Shown here piece by piece: positions 1-11,721 of a stretch of DNA of 64,000 nt. Origin of the DNA: Chlorokybus atmophyticus (lineage: Eukaryota; Streptophyta; Chlorokybophyceae; Chlorokybales; Chlorokybaceae). Under the pieces are notes generated by a model. The model did no database searches. It saw only the letters and a list, made by a program, of their open reading frames with translations, and was not told the origin of the DNA. A program made the position numbers and the translations under genes. The stretch is taken from assembly GCA_009103225.1 (NCBI GenBank), contig RHPI01002615.1, forward strand, positions 145,159 to 209,158, given 5' to 3'. How positions within the stretch are numbered: position 1 is the stretch's first letter; every line of letters starts with the position of its first letter.

Positions 1-1501
1 GGGGGCGTACCTGACTTCAGCCCCAACAACAGTTGCATACATTCAGCATAACCCGCCACCCTTCTGATGTGAGACTCAGCCTGCCTGCCTTGGCTAGAAG
101 CAGAATACCACATCTACCGTGCTGCAGACACGCTTCTGAGCTACTCACAACAGCGAAATGAGTGAGAGGCTACATACAAGTCTGTTCATTCATGGCCTGC
201 TTAGGCGCCCATCAGGTCAATGGTACATGCCGCCTTCACGTCTCGTGCAGCAGAGTTGTTAGTGTGGTGCAAGTGCTACATACACCTGGCCTCCAAACTT
301 CACCAACAACAAAGCAAGCACGTTGCCCGTGCTGCAGCACAGGCACAACAGCGTAGATAATAGATCCACACGGCAAGAACATGCAACAGTCAATGGATAT
401 GAACACCGTAAGCATTCAATGGTTGATGCAAAGGAACGTATACATTGACGGCTCGGGAGCGTGTTTGCGTAGATGTTGATCCTGCCTTGAAGCTCACATG
501 TCGAAACTGGCTGCAAGGGTTTGAGTTTAAACACTTGCAACACCACCTATCACAGTCAGCGACATGTTATTGTGCAAGTCCTGGCCGTGAGCGCTGACCA
601 TCAGGACTTGCGAGCATGAGCTGGCTTTGCGAATCGCAAAATAATCAGCCTGTTGAGAGGCTTGTACTCGACAAGAATTTTGATTGGTCGCGCTGACATA
701 TCAGCGGCGCTTTCGGTCAACTGAATGAAGCCAGCTGTTCGCGCAAACTGTATTTGCGGTCAAAAGTAATATGCGTGACTCAGTTTCAGAGCGTAGTGCC
801 AGCACACAGTCGTTGTGATGACACACTGTTATACAAGTAAGCGTACGTGTTTACGTGCAGTTCTGTGAGAGACGCCGCCAGCTAACTTTCATTTCGCAGC
901 AGTCATGGTACACTGCGCGGTGCTGAACTACACTGGGCAGGGGCTTTTACGAGTAACGAAGGTGTTATTGTGCAGGCCTTTGGTGCTTGTCAAAAACACC
1001 TCATAAAAGACAGCGGCAGGCGATGTTGGGCATAACATAAACACAAACACAAACACAACCATGAATTGGCATAATGCAGCTATTGCACCAAGCACTGACA
1101 GCCGGCGGGAGTCAGCTCTAGTTAAGGGACTATCCTGGAACCGACGCGCTCGCCGAGCGCCCCGCCAGCTGTCGTCCAAAGCGCCAAGACGCCCCTGCCC
1201 AAACAAAAACCTCCAGCCTGGACGACAGCACCATCACCGCCGCCACCGCCACCCCACCAGATACCCACTGAGCAGAGCTATGCTGGACAGAAGCCTCTTT
1301 GCTTTGCGTGAGACCAGACCAGCTTGAACCACTGTACTGAGGCTCTCGTGACTCACATTGAGAGGCAAGCGTACTCCTTGACTCACTGTGCTTCGCGAAA
1401 CACTGTTCAGGGGAAGGGGGATTGATTCACTTCGCGGGATGTGTGTTAGAACGTAGGTCCCTGCAGGTAACATTGCTGCAGAGTGTGGTGTCGTGGCGGG
1501 C
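1..1501. other. Upstream region with no assignable gene
   Basis: I see no protein family in either strand here. The open frames are short, start at non-ATG codons or overlap one another. One minus-strand frame at about 928-1206 contains a hydrophobic stretch (roughly residues 40-60) that could be a membrane helix, but it has no ATG, no clear splice partners and no recognisable relatives. The last ~100 bases probably hold the promoter and 5' UTR of the glutaredoxin-like gene that starts at 1502. Confidence 0.4.
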
Positions 1502-3051
1502 ATGGCGACCACCATGGCGGCGGCGGCGGCGACGGCGGCGGGGGCGACGGGGGCGTTGACGAGGTTGATCTCTCTGCCCATCCAGCCGTTGCCTGCCGGT
1601 CGGAGGAGAAGAACACCGTGCGGGAGGACGAGCAGCAGGGGTTGGAGTGCTCCTCCCCGTGCTCAGCAGCAGGCGGCGGCGGCGGCTCAGCCTGCCCAGC
1701 AGCATGAGCAGGAGCATTCGCCAGCTGGCCAGCTGGCAAGGCCTCTGCCTGAGGCTCATCCAGACCACAGGTTTCTTAGGAGACTGGAGGACAGGTGGCT
1801 TACGGGGAAGGACTGGGGCGAGTTTGAGATAGGGCGGGCTAAGGTGGATGGGCTGAGGGAGAGGGTGAAGTCCAGCCCGGTGCTGTTCTTCGGGAAGCGG
1901 ACCGACGCCGCCTCCAACAACGTCTTTAACGCACTCCAGGAGGCCGCCGCAGCCGCCGGCCTGCAGGACCAGGTCGACGCCCTGTGGCTGACGGATCTGC
2001 GTGATGACGACGAGGAGGAGAAGTGGGTCAAAGCACTCTACCAGGAGACACGCAAGTACACCGTCCCACATCTGTTCATAGGCGGACGCTTCATGGGCTC
2101 ATCGCAAGGTGGGCATGGGCTTTTGTGTGCAAGTTGTTTGGTTAGGTGTGCAGTCCCTAATTGCACAGACGCAAAGAGGTGGTGCATGCTGCAATTGGCG
2201 GAATTTGTATACAGTGCAGTACGGTATTCCACCAAGAGCATGCACAATCAAAGAGACTGTGTGCTGCGTGGAGCATGTGATTTTGGTATGGGTTTTGCGG
2301 TTTCTTTCATTCTCTTATATGCACACTTTAGTTTTGTATTAACATCTGCAGTACTTGTTTGGTGAGCATGATGCTGCGATATATTGTGCGTATGTCACAG
2401 CAAGTCAGCAACACGTGTCAGCAGCGTATGCACAGCAGTGGCGCATTGAGCCATGCCCTTACAGTGGGATTCCAAGAGTAGTGCATGGTCTCAACATCTT
2501 TTTGACTGAGCCCAATTCATTTGAGCTGGTGAAACCTGTCAGCACGGTTTTGGTACCAAGGGGAGTATCAACCAACATAGAAGGAAGTGTGTGGAGAAGT
2601 TGCTATGTCATTGCGTGCATTATGTGTTGGCGCATGTTGCTGCAGTTTCGTACACACATGTAAGTAAGTAAGTAAGGTCATTGCACCTTGCTGTGTTCAT
2701 GCATAAACCACCCCAACAGACGCGTTAAGGAAGGCTTGTAGACGAAGTACCTCAAAAGCTTCTTTCCCTATCAAACATATCAAGAGGCATCCTTCCTTGT
2801 GTGTATGTGTATAGCGGGTCATCTGGTCACTTGGCATGCGTGTTTCTTTACCAAGTATTTAGTGTAACCCGGTGCTGTTTATCACTCATCAGTCAACACA
2901 AGTGTCAGAATGGTTTGGTTTTACAAGCATTTGCACAAATCCATCCAAGTAGTAAATCTCATATGTGTGAATTGCAGATGTCCTGCAACTCAAGGAGCAA
3001 GGCACGCTGGCGCAGATGATCAAGAACTCAAGGGAGGCGCTCAGGTCATGA
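1502..3051 (+). CDS. Glutaredoxin-fold protein lacking the CxxC active site, likely organellar
   Basis: Two exons, 1502-2108 and 2978-3051, give 226 aa (681 nt including stop) with a phase-1 intron of 869 nt (GT..AG). Residues 1 to about 95 are rich in Ala, Arg and Gln and look like an organelle transit peptide. The thioredoxin-fold domain starts near residue 125 with VLFFGKRTDAAS. Glutaredoxins have CPYC/CGFS at this position; here it reads DAAS, so both redox cysteines are absent. The cis-Pro loop (TVPHLFIGGRF, about residue 187) and the C-terminal helix (DVLQLKEQGTLAQMI, exon 2) are typical of the family. ATG 1502 is the first ATG in the frame; an in-frame GTG lies at 1493. Without the cysteines it cannot work as a classical dithiol or monothiol glutaredoxin. 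A glutathione-binding, structural or regulatory role is possible but is inference. The fold assignment is good; function is unknown. Confidence 0.78.
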
Positions 3052-3776
3052 CAGGGAGCATATATTTTTTCCTCGCCATTTGCCTGTCTTATTCAGTGGT
3101 TGGGGCCTATCAATGCTCAATGCCCAAACATGCCATCATCAGATGTGGATAGGCCCCCCTTTGCAATGGTAGCCACTGCATGCCTGTTGGCATTAGGATA
3201 CGCTTGCTGCTGCTATTCGCTTGACCTTGTTGGTTGGCTACACTATGCTACTGGTTTTATGCCTGGTGAAACGCCTTTTTGGCCGCTGTTGCACCTATGT
3301 CTGAGTGTGTGTGCACGCACTGTGCGCATATGTTATGGTATGGGATGTCGCATTTGCAACATGTTCGCTTATCACCCCTCACTTCGTTACCACTTTGCTC
3401 GAATTGTATGGTATGCAACGCTCAGCAGTACTTCAGTGCATCCATAAATGGCGTTTCATATCCTTGACAGCTTCCCAAACAACGCTGTTGACAGTGCAAG
3501 TGTATTCATTTAATGTTGGAGTGTTTGTATGCAAGCCACACGTGCACAGCCCCAAGGCCCGTGCCCGCGCATGCACGCATGTAGAACTTTGTGACAAAAT
3601 CCTACACGCACATACATGAACACACGCACACCCACACACTCTTCAGCAAGTCACTTCCCAACGCAAGTATGCACGTGTAGTGCATGGGTCCTGTTCAGAT
3701 AGCATGGAAACGGTGGATGATGCCATGTTGATCAAACACTTTCAACAGGATGTGTGGAACAAAGGAGCCATCAACC
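3052..3776. other. Intergenic region between convergent genes
   Basis: No gene is visible. The interval separates the stop of the glutaredoxin-like gene (plus) from the stop of PUS10 (minus), so it should carry both 3' UTRs. Confidence 0.5.
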
Positions 3777-6700
3777 TCATGGAAATGGCAAATCGATATC
3801 GGTCACATCCAGCTGCAGGATGTCGGTTTCCACATTACCACCAAGAAGGCTGCCAAGGCTGCACGCACCACGGACCCCCTCGCATTAGCCACAAAATAAA
3901 CATTTGAACCCTTTGCATCAGTGGCTAATCAACAACCATTACTGGCATCACTTACTTTGGGTGCGTGCGGCCCAAGTCGCCGTGCACAAACTCCTTTATG
4001 TACGTGCCCGCCTGTATGCCGCCACATGTACATAGCATCACCACACACACAACCATGCACAGGACTGCTAATGCAATGTACCTTGCCAACAACCTACTCC
4101 AACCAACTCCAAACATAAAAACACCCAACAACAGCAGCCTTTACCTGCGTCCTCAGGTGCAGAACAAAGCACTGGTCATGTCCAGCAATTCTTTCACACC
4201 GCATGCTGCAAAACAGCAGAAAACAGACACAGGCATTGCAGGCATCTGTCAGCAAAGTATGTATGTATGTATGTATGTATGTATGTATGTATGTATGTAT
4301 GTATGTATGTATGTATGTATGTGCTAAACAACTACTAGTAGCAGTGATCAAAACATGCTTGCCTGTGTATGATGCGTGGTCGGACGAGTGGGCTGCGCCG
4401 GTGAAGCACGCGAATGGGAGTCTGCTGCTGAATAACCTGATGGTGTTGGGGGTTGGAGACTTCACAAACATGTGTACAAATAGACTGCGGGAGTTTGGGC
4501 ATACTGTTTACCAGCTCTTTGGTCTCCTCCATGCGCTTGATATCGTCGTCTGAGACTGGCCGGTCGCACCAAACCACCGCCGCATACGTTTTCTGCAACA
4601 AGAGAAGAGAAGCATCAATCAAGACACATATTTGAGCACAAGTGTGTGGGTGGGTGGCTGCGTCCGTGCGCGCACGCACGCACTCACGCACAGACATGTG
4701 CGTACGCACACACATGTGTGCACATACACACAGATACAGCTTTACTAAGTTATCTTTGCTGCCATGCTTTACTACATAGGAAGACACCACATACCTGTTT
4801 ATCTGCCTCTCCCTCTTTCAGCACCTCGCACGCCTGCTTGCCCACAACCTGCAACCTCGACACCCTCACCTGCACTCCCCACACACATACTCACCACCAT
4901 GTCACCCCATCACACCACAACACCACCACAACCCAACATACACACGTCCTCACCCGCCCGTCGCTCCCCCGCGCGATTTGTCCCTCGCCCTCCTTGCATT
5001 CTGCCGCGGAGGGCACGCGCTTGGCGCCGATGAGCTCGAGTACAAAGGGGCGGCCGGAACCCAACATGCGCACCTGTGTGTCGGTGTGTGGGTATGTGGG
5101 GGGAGGGTACAGGGGAGAGAGTGTGTTTGTTTCTCACGTCGATGTCTTCGCGGCCTGCGGCTTGGAACTTGCAGTCTGAGGCGTTGAAGAGTGGCAAGGC
5201 TACTGCTGCGATCATCTCCTGCGATGCGCATATGTGTGTGTCTGCATGTGTGTACATGTGTTTCACAGAGGTGTGGCACATGTGTGTACGTGTATGCATG
5301 CACGTATGCGCACATCTGTGTGCCCCGTTAGCTTCAACCACGTAACTATGCGTACATCCACGCCAACGGCTTGTACGCTACGCGCCGTCTGTAATAACCA
5401 CGACAGAAGAGAGACTCTTCATTCATTGATCACACCTGCACTGAGCTCTGACCGACACGCTCGCCATCGACGACCCACGGGCTCTGCGGGACATCCCTTG
5501 CCAACTGCAACACTGCACATGTCAACCCTAATAACACACGCACACGCACACGCACACGCACACGCACACGCACACACACCTTGAGGTACCGTCCCGCGAG
5601 GTAGAGCGCCTCCCTCCTGCACGCCACACTCATCCCGCACGCCTCCTCCACCTGAAACAACGTGGTCAACACCTGTCTGTCTGAGCACAACCTTCACGCG
5701 AGCACTCACTTGTCGCGGCGGCACGCGTCCTCCCTTCCTCTCAAACTCGTCCGCCGTCGCGACGCGCGCGAGCGAGCGCAGCACGGCCGCGGCGGACTGA
5801 TGGTGGGCGTGGCGGTCGCTCTTGCTGAAGCCAACATCTCCTTCTTGTTGATGTGCGTCGCCGCCATCGCCGTCAACAACAACAGGTGAGGGTCTTCCTC
5901 CTCCGCCCCGCCTCTTGCGCTTGCCTGTGGTAGGATGTGTGTGTGTGGGTGGGTGATGTGACGTGTGCACGCCGTGGTAATGGTGTGTACAGTGTAGCAC
6001 AACATAGCATGGTCAAAGCGTGGTATAGCGTCATCATCATCATCAAGTACACATTCGTACGTGTAGTCGAGTACAGTATGTACGTTCTACAAGACACACA
6101 CCCACCCACCTGACTGCTGCTGTTGTGTCGCTGCTGCCCTGAGCCCCTCAGGCAAGAACGCCTCCGCCTCGCGCTCGACGTCGACGGATGCGGTCGGGAG
6201 CGCGAACCGCACGGCGATGTGGAAGTCCGCTGCGCTGTCGTGAGAGGCACCCTGTGCGGTGCGTGTGCGTGTATGTGTGCGTGTGCGTGCGTTTAGGCGT
6301 GCGTGCGTTGCAATGGGTTTAGGGAGATATGAAGTGTCACTCACTCACTAGCTCAGCCTCCAGCAGCGGTGTGGTCCCCCTCTCAAACGCCTCCATCACG
6401 CCCTCCACGCTCCCAACAACACCACGCCACCCTCGCCTCTCAAGCCACCACCTTGGGATATGAAAAGACATCGTCGTCCCCGTCACCACACACACCCACA
6501 CACCCACACACTCTCTCCCTCACCTCATCCCGTGTTGTCGCACGTGCAGTGCGTGCGGTCCCACGCTCTCGATCAGAAAGGTGTTGACGTGCGTGTGTCC
6601 GCCGTCTCGCACGGCTGACGCCAGGGAGGCCGCGTGTGCGACAGCGGGGAGCTGCAGGATGCCCAGACAGAGACGGCAGGGTGGGGATGTTGTTGCGGTT

Positions 6701-7372
6701 GGGGTTGGGGTTGGGGTTGGGGTTGGGGTGGTGGTGGTGGTGTGAGTTGTTGAGGTGGTGGTGGGGCAGAAGCGTGTGATGCAGCGGGGGCAGACCTGGA
6801 GCACGGGAGAGGAGGTGTGGGTGGGTGGGTGCGTGCGCGTGCGCGTGCGCGTGTGCGTGGACACGTGCATTCTGCCTGTGTTCGTGCGCTTGCATGCATG
6901 CGAAATCAGAGTGCATGCGCACGTCGTTGCATGTGCGTGTATGCGTGTGTTTGTGGCAACCACGGTGTGTGCGTGTTTCAGTGTGTGCGCGTGTGTTCAC
7001 GTGTTCGGTGTAGCCACCAAAAGGTGTGCACGTGTTGTTGGTCAGAACACAAGTGCGCACGCGTTGTTTGGCTGTGTGTATAGATGTAAGCAAAGAGAGA
7101 GCAGTGTTGGATCGGTTGGACATGCTCGCAACAAAATGCTCGCTACACTTCTAGCTGACTACTAATTTACCTGCCTCGTGCATAGATCATGACAACATAA
7201 AAAAACAATAACAACGACAACGACAACGACAACAACAATAACAGCAACAACGACCGCGGCGACAAGTGTTTGGTCTTGCCTGCAGCTCCGCGAGCAGCGC
7301 CGCCGCATCAGCATCCTTCAGCTGTAAAGTATTCCTTCCCTCCTCCGTGCCACCCTCAACCTCACCATCCAT
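3777..7372 (-). CDS. PUS10: tRNA pseudouridine synthase Pus10
   Basis: Fifteen exons: 7280-7372, 6524-6795, 6349-6451, 6110-6251, 5710-5924, 5580-5651, 5436-5504, 5138-5218, 4954-5073, 4795-4869, 4512-4592, 4363-4436, 4145-4205, 3956-4011, 3777-3858. They total 1596 nt, or 531 aa, about the size of human PUS10 (recalled as ~529 aa), with every phase consistent. Pus10 isomerises uridine in the TpsiC arm of tRNA. The N-terminal zinc-binding cysteines are CPRC (33-36) and CRLC (71-74, followed by LGILQ). A basic KRKRR run opens exon 5 and may be a nuclear signal. Catalytic-domain blocks are QSPWVVDGER, GREDIDVRMLGSGRPFVLE (the catalytic Asp lies in GREDID, about 344-349), TPIRVLHRRSPLVRPRIIH, AGTYIKEFVHGDLGRT and LGSLLGGNVETDILQLDVTD near the C-terminus. 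Introns 1 and 12 use GC donors. The gene is head-to-head with the thioesterase gene at 7440. Confidence 0.95.
4257..4322. repeat. (GTAT)n microsatellite
   Basis: About 16 uninterrupted GTAT units lie inside PUS10 intron 12, between exons 4145-4205 and 4363-4436. It makes spurious repetitive open frames on both strands. Confidence 0.97.
5535..5579. repeat. (CACACG)n simple repeat
   Basis: A hexamer repeat fills most of PUS10 intron 6, between exons 5580-5651 and 5436-5504. It is one of many CA/TG-rich introns in this gene. Confidence 0.9.
6694..6731. repeat. (GGGGTT)n G-quadruplex-prone repeat inside PUS10 exon 2
   Basis: About six GGGGTT-type units on the plus strand encode a Pro-Thr linker in PUS10 (minus strand) between the CPRC and CRLC zinc-site halves. 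Four or more G4 runs spaced by two bases make it a candidate quadruplex. It is short and internal to a gene, so it is not a telomere. Confidence 0.8.
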
Positions 7373-7373
7373 G

Positions 7374-7404
<31 letters not shown>

Positions 7405-7439
7405 ATGCACCAACAACCTGCTCCGCCACGGCTCAGGCC
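7373..7439. promoter_or_regulatory. Compact bidirectional promoter between PUS10 and the thioesterase gene
   Basis: Only 67 bases separate the two opposed start codons (PUS10 ATG at 7372-7370 on minus, thioesterase ATG at 7440-7442 on plus). The interval includes a GCC-trinucleotide tract (about 7376-7405). Both transcripts must start within it or inside the neighbouring coding sequence, so a shared bidirectional promoter is inferred. No TATA box is visible. Confidence 0.6.
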
Positions 7440-8099
7440 ATGCCGTCCACAATGTGGGCGCTGAGGAGGGCGCCGAGGGCGGCGGTGACTGCTGCGCCGC
7501 TGTCCAGGCGGCGGCGTCAGCCATCTGCCACGTGGGCATGGCGCCAGGCTGCCGCCGCCGCCGCCGCTGCGGCTGCAGCTGCCACAGCGGCGGCGGCGTG
7601 GCCGACGGTGGCCTTGGCGTGGCACACCGCCGCGTGGGAGCATGAGGAGGCGGCGGCGGAGGACAATGACCATGCCACCAACGACAAGGATGCTGACAAC
7701 AGGGACAAGGAGAGTAGTACAGCCTCCGCCGCCTCCCACTGCTCTCGCCTCTCTCTCCTCATCAAGCACGACAAGTACCTCCGTGACAACCATGCAGTAA
7801 GCACACACATCCACTCCATCCACAACATCCACCACCACAACAACAACAACAACATCAACATGATCATCATCACGAGTATATATACCCAGTGTCAGTGTTA
7901 GATGCGTGCGCTGTGGGAAAGCGGATTGATGGACGACGTGCGCTTCAGTTACGCGAAAGACTTCAGGCGAATCGACGCAGTGTGGCAGTTTGCGGAGTAA
8001 GCGGTTAGTGTGTGCGTGCGTGTGTGTGCGCGCGCATGCACGTTTGTGCGCCAGCATGCGAGTATGTGTGCACGTGTGTGTGAGAGTGCGCGCGCGCGC

Positions 8100-8134
<35 letters not shown>

Positions 8135-8831
8135 TGTGTGTGTGTCACAACGTTGCACCAATGTTGCGTGCATGAGCAGTAGCATGTGTGGGCATCCAGG
8201 CGTGACGCACGGCGGCGTGAGCAGCCTCGCCATCGACTGCACTTTCGGACAGCTCTTTTGTGAGTCCCACACTATATGCCAACTCCGTGCTTTCTCCTGA
8301 TAAACGCACATGCCCACATACTGACTATCATTTGCGTGTGTCCAGACAACTACGCAGTATATGAAGGGCTTCGACCCGGCTTCACCGTCAATCTCGATGT
8401 CAACTTCAGAGCGGTACGCACAACACAAGTGTAGGATACTGAGTCACCTGTGCGTATGCACGCACCACCACCACCACCACCACAACAACAACAACAATAA
8501 CACAGCTTGGCCAAACATAATCTCCAAACTCTCTGTTTGTGACCACCACTCTGTGCCTTTCTTTGCGCACGCAGCCCATCCCGACATCCAAGCCGTTCTT
8601 GATAACGGCCGAGATCACGCGCGTGGAAGGCCGCAAGGCATGTTGGTTCACCATTGTAACAAGCTTTTGTTGTTGTGTGTAAGTGAGAAGCGACAGCGGC
8701 CTTTTCCACTTGTTGCACTTACCGTCGTGATCGTGTCAAACCAGGTGCACATGAAGGCTGTTGTGCGCGACGGTCCGAAGGGACTCGTGTACTCGGATGC
8801 TACAGCGGTCTTTGTTATGCCGAGAAACTAA
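7440..8831 (+). CDS. Hotdog-fold acyl-CoA thioesterase-like protein (4HBT/THEM4-PaaI type)
   Basis: Six exons: 7440-7796, 7902-7996, 8180-8259, 8346-8413, 8575-8637, 8745-8831; 750 nt, 249 aa, all phases consistent. Residues 1 to about 75 are Ala/Arg-rich with no acidic residues and look like a mitochondrial or plastid transit peptide; an acidic linker follows. The hotdog domain runs from about residue 120 to the end. It has GVTHGGVSSLAID (the HGG substrate loop at about 161-163 and the following helix), then YEGLRPGFTVNLDVNFRAP, then the FLITAEITRVEGRK and VYSDATAVFVMP strands. The expected activity is hydrolysis of fatty-acyl-CoA or aryl-CoA thioesters; the substrate cannot be read from sequence. 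The intron after 8637 has a GC donor (AAG|GCATGT). It shares a 67-bp intergenic region with PUS10. AATAAA follows at about 8886. Confidence 0.88.
8090..8145. repeat. (TG)n microsatellite
   Basis: A GC/TG dinucleotide run lies in intron 2 of the thioesterase-like gene, between exons 7902-7996 and 8180-8259. Confidence 0.9.
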
Positions 8832-9974
8832 CTAACTCAGTAGTGATTCAACAACAATCATACAATTGTATTTGCGACAGCAGCCAATAAAGGAGCACTG
8901 GTTTCCTTTGTAGGTTGTATATGCTTGACTAGTTGATCATGTTCTAGGTCAGAGTTGTCGACTCTGTGTAGAGCCTGACAGGTTTGTTGGTGCAGCGTAT
9001 CTTTCATGCTGTGTAGAATTGAAGTGTTGTTTTACGTCTGCATGCAACTCATGTGTACATGCACAACTGCAGTCGCTACCTATTTGAGGGGTGTTTGGCA
9101 CTTGAGTTAATGGTGGCGCATGTCGATGTGACCGTGTACGCATAATGCGGAGTGTTACAGCCCATGCAAGCATTGCAGACTGACTGTGTACGAAGATTGC
9201 AATGAGGTGATGTGACCGTGTGTAGCGCATGGCACTTGTTTGTTCATTCGTTTGTAAGTACAAGTAAGGGTTTGGGGCAGCCCATATGCTTACCTTGTGA
9301 TCCTTTGCTTGTGCAGTGTCATGTGTGAGTTAGAGCAGCACATTGCGCTGCACGTATGCTTAAAGGTTGAGAGTATCATCGTCGCAGCATTGCCTCGGGA
9401 GCTTATGTGTGTGCCCTTGTGTTGAGTGGGTTATCCCACCCTGCCACATACACACATCACAGTAACTGGCCTTTTTCTTGAAGATGACAGTTCTACCAAC
9501 AACGCTTGAAGCAAGGGGTGCAGACTTCTCATGTTGGTGTTTGATATTTAGTGATGTGCACCATGCAGTCGAAGGGGACAGCACCGAGCCACATGGCGGC
9601 GGCGGCGGCGGCGGGGAAGCTCAAGGCCAAGGTGGATGGGTGCGAGCCGGAGGTAGCGTCAGCCTGAAGCGTGGTGGGTGGGTGGGTAGACAGAGAGGGG
9701 GCATTTCGACAGTCGGAGCCTGGGGTCTGGTCAGCCGTTGCATGAGGTGGACGGCAAGGTGCTGGACGACTACTCCTTTTCCCAGCCCAGGTCAGCGCTG
9801 CGCAGCGCTGCTTAGCTCAGCGCAGTTGATGCATGCATGGCCCAGACTGGCCGATCTTCGCTAAGCTTGCGTCCGCTTAGCGCAGCTCAGCTCGGCTCAG
9901 CTTAGCTCCGGCGCAGTGCAATTGGGCCGAGGCTGACCGCTGCATGCTTGCTGGCTTTCCTTTCCTCCAAAGTC
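8832..9974. other. Intergenic region with GC-rich AGC/CAGCGC low-complexity tract
   Basis: No gene is visible. At about 9785-9905 there is a self-complementary low-complexity tract built from GCGCAGCGCTG and CTTAGCTCAGC words, just upstream of the F-box gene; it may lie in that gene's 5' UTR. The segment at about 9405-9450 (GCCCTTGTG..CCACCCTGCCACATA) resembles one at about 14770-14810, suggesting a dispersed repeat family. Confidence 0.45.
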
Positions 9975-11721
9975 ATGGAGGAGCCTGGGGCGGGCGGCAG
10001 CCTCTCACGCTGGAGCGAGCTGCCGGCCGACTGCCTGGAGCGCATCTTCGCGCTGGCGGGGGCCCGGCCGACTGCCGTTGCGGCGTCAGTGTGCAGGTGG
10101 GTGAGCACTGTGTACGTAGTCTACAAACAACGTCTTTGACAGGGAGGCGCGTCACAACGTTCTTTACAAATGTTCAGTTACATACTACCCTGACGTGGTG
10201 CTTGCCTGCAATTCTCTGTCGCTGCGGTTGTCAATTTTGCAAGAGGTGCGCTGTGCCATGTCAGGGACGGCTGTCTCGTGTGTTGCAGTGGTCATGTTTG
10301 CAAGGACTGTTGAGTGTGCTTGAGCTGTGTGTGAAGCAACTAGTCCTGAGACAGATGTGACTTACTACGACCTCCTTATTGCCGATGCGGCTGCGGGTGT
10401 CTTTGCCTTCGTGTGCAGGCAATGGAGGGCAGCCTTTCAAAGCAGTCAGGCGTGTGAGCACCTGTGGAAGGGTTTTTGCCAGCAAGAATTCCCCGACTTC
10501 TACGAACGCAGACAAGACAATCCAAGCTGGCTTCCCAACTGGCATGCCAGCTTTGAAGCTGCCATCAACTGGCCACACGACCGCTTTAAGCAACGGGAGC
10601 ATCATTGCAGTCTTGGATCTGCCCCGGCCAACTTCCTGCCTTCTATGTGCGAGCTGTGTGCATTGTGCTTCTGCGGGGATCGCGTGGTGTCGCTCCTGTC
10701 ACAAGTAGTTGATAATGCCAGCAAAGCTCTGTGGTTTCATGTGTGGGACTTAAAGGCGGATACGTGTGCCTTGACTCTCTGCGACACCTACGAGTTACAA
10801 AGAAAGCCTCCTACGGACCTCCTGTGGATTCAGCGCTTAGGGCTACTGGCTGTATGCCACTCCAGTCACGATGATGGACAGGTGCACGACTACGCCGTAT
10901 GGACTCTCTCTTCGGCAAGCCTTGAGCATTGGATTGATATACAGATTTCGGACGTGAGGTCCTATTCCCAACAGTCGCGCACTGATTTGTGGTGCCGCAG
11001 CACCGAACCATTATATTTCAAGAGTTGCGAGAGCCGCGTTTCTGCTGTTCGAGATGCAATTCTGGCTACGCCATCCATATATCCTGCCTCTTGGAATGCC
11101 AATCGAGCCAGTGGTTGCGACAGAAATGCAGCTGCTTTACTGTCACATGGAATGTGTGAAGTGTACGAGTCTGCTACTTGGGAACCAGAGAGACAGGAGC
11201 TAACTGTCCATCACTTGGAGAATGATCGGGAGTCCCCGCCGACAAAACTACCTACCCTGCCACAATGGCTGCCTCAAGACTGGCTGCAATTTGCGCTACT
11301 TCCGTCTGCTGTCGCATCATCTGCAATACGCAATACAGGAATACAAGTTCAGCTGTTTGCCAGGCCCAAACTTAAGTTGGTGAAGCACCTGACTTTGGCG
11401 CTTCGCTCATCGTCAGCTGGATGCAGAAAGTCGACACCCTCCAAGGGCGAGTTTACGACAAGCGGTGATCATTTGGCTTATCACAATCCAAACTTCGGAA
11501 GTGTGCTTAATTGGGTTCTGATCAACGCCAGAACCTGCACAGTTCTCTGGGTGACATGCACAGACGACGGTACATTCGATACTTCGCGATTATGTCCCGC
11601 AGAACAGTCGTGCCAGAAAGGTAACTACAAGGCAGCGCTGCATGCGGGGCGGGTGTGCATACAGGAAGCACGCTGGCATCCGAGCTTAGGCATGACAATC
11701 TTGGACTTCTCCAGTAATTAA
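9975..11721 (+). CDS. F-box protein with unrecognised C-terminal domain
   Basis: Two exons, 9975-10096 and 10419-11721, make 1425 nt, 474 aa, with a phase-2 intron of 322 nt. The F-box is near the N-terminus (about residues 10-60): SRWSELPADCLERIFALAG, AVAASVC, RQWRAAFQSSQACEHLWKGF, matching the LP-x-D-x-L-x-x-IF ... VCRxW pattern. F-box proteins bind Skp1 and recruit substrates to SCF ubiquitin ligases. Residues ~75-474 are rich in Cys, Trp and Ser with recurring Trp-containing segments (ALWFHVWDLKAD, DYAVWTLSSAS, VLNWVLINARTCTVLWV) that could be beta-propeller-like, but I cannot assign a family. The start is the ATG directly preceding the F-box. Confidence 0.82.

Noticed and set aside
928-1206. 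Small membrane protein gene on the minus strand
   Set aside because: It lacks an ATG, has no homology I recognise, and no splice partners could be found.
5662-5889. Plus-strand 75-codon frame with hydrophobic C-terminus
   Set aside because: It is entirely antisense to PUS10 exon 5 and its acceptor.
5419-6000. 193-codon minus-strand frame as a separate gene
   Set aside because: Only the 5710-5924 part is real. It is PUS10 exon 5; the rest reads through introns and a CA-rich repeat.
6690-6731. Telomere-like GGGGTT repeat
   Set aside because: Only about six units, internal to the chromosome and in frame within PUS10 exon 2.
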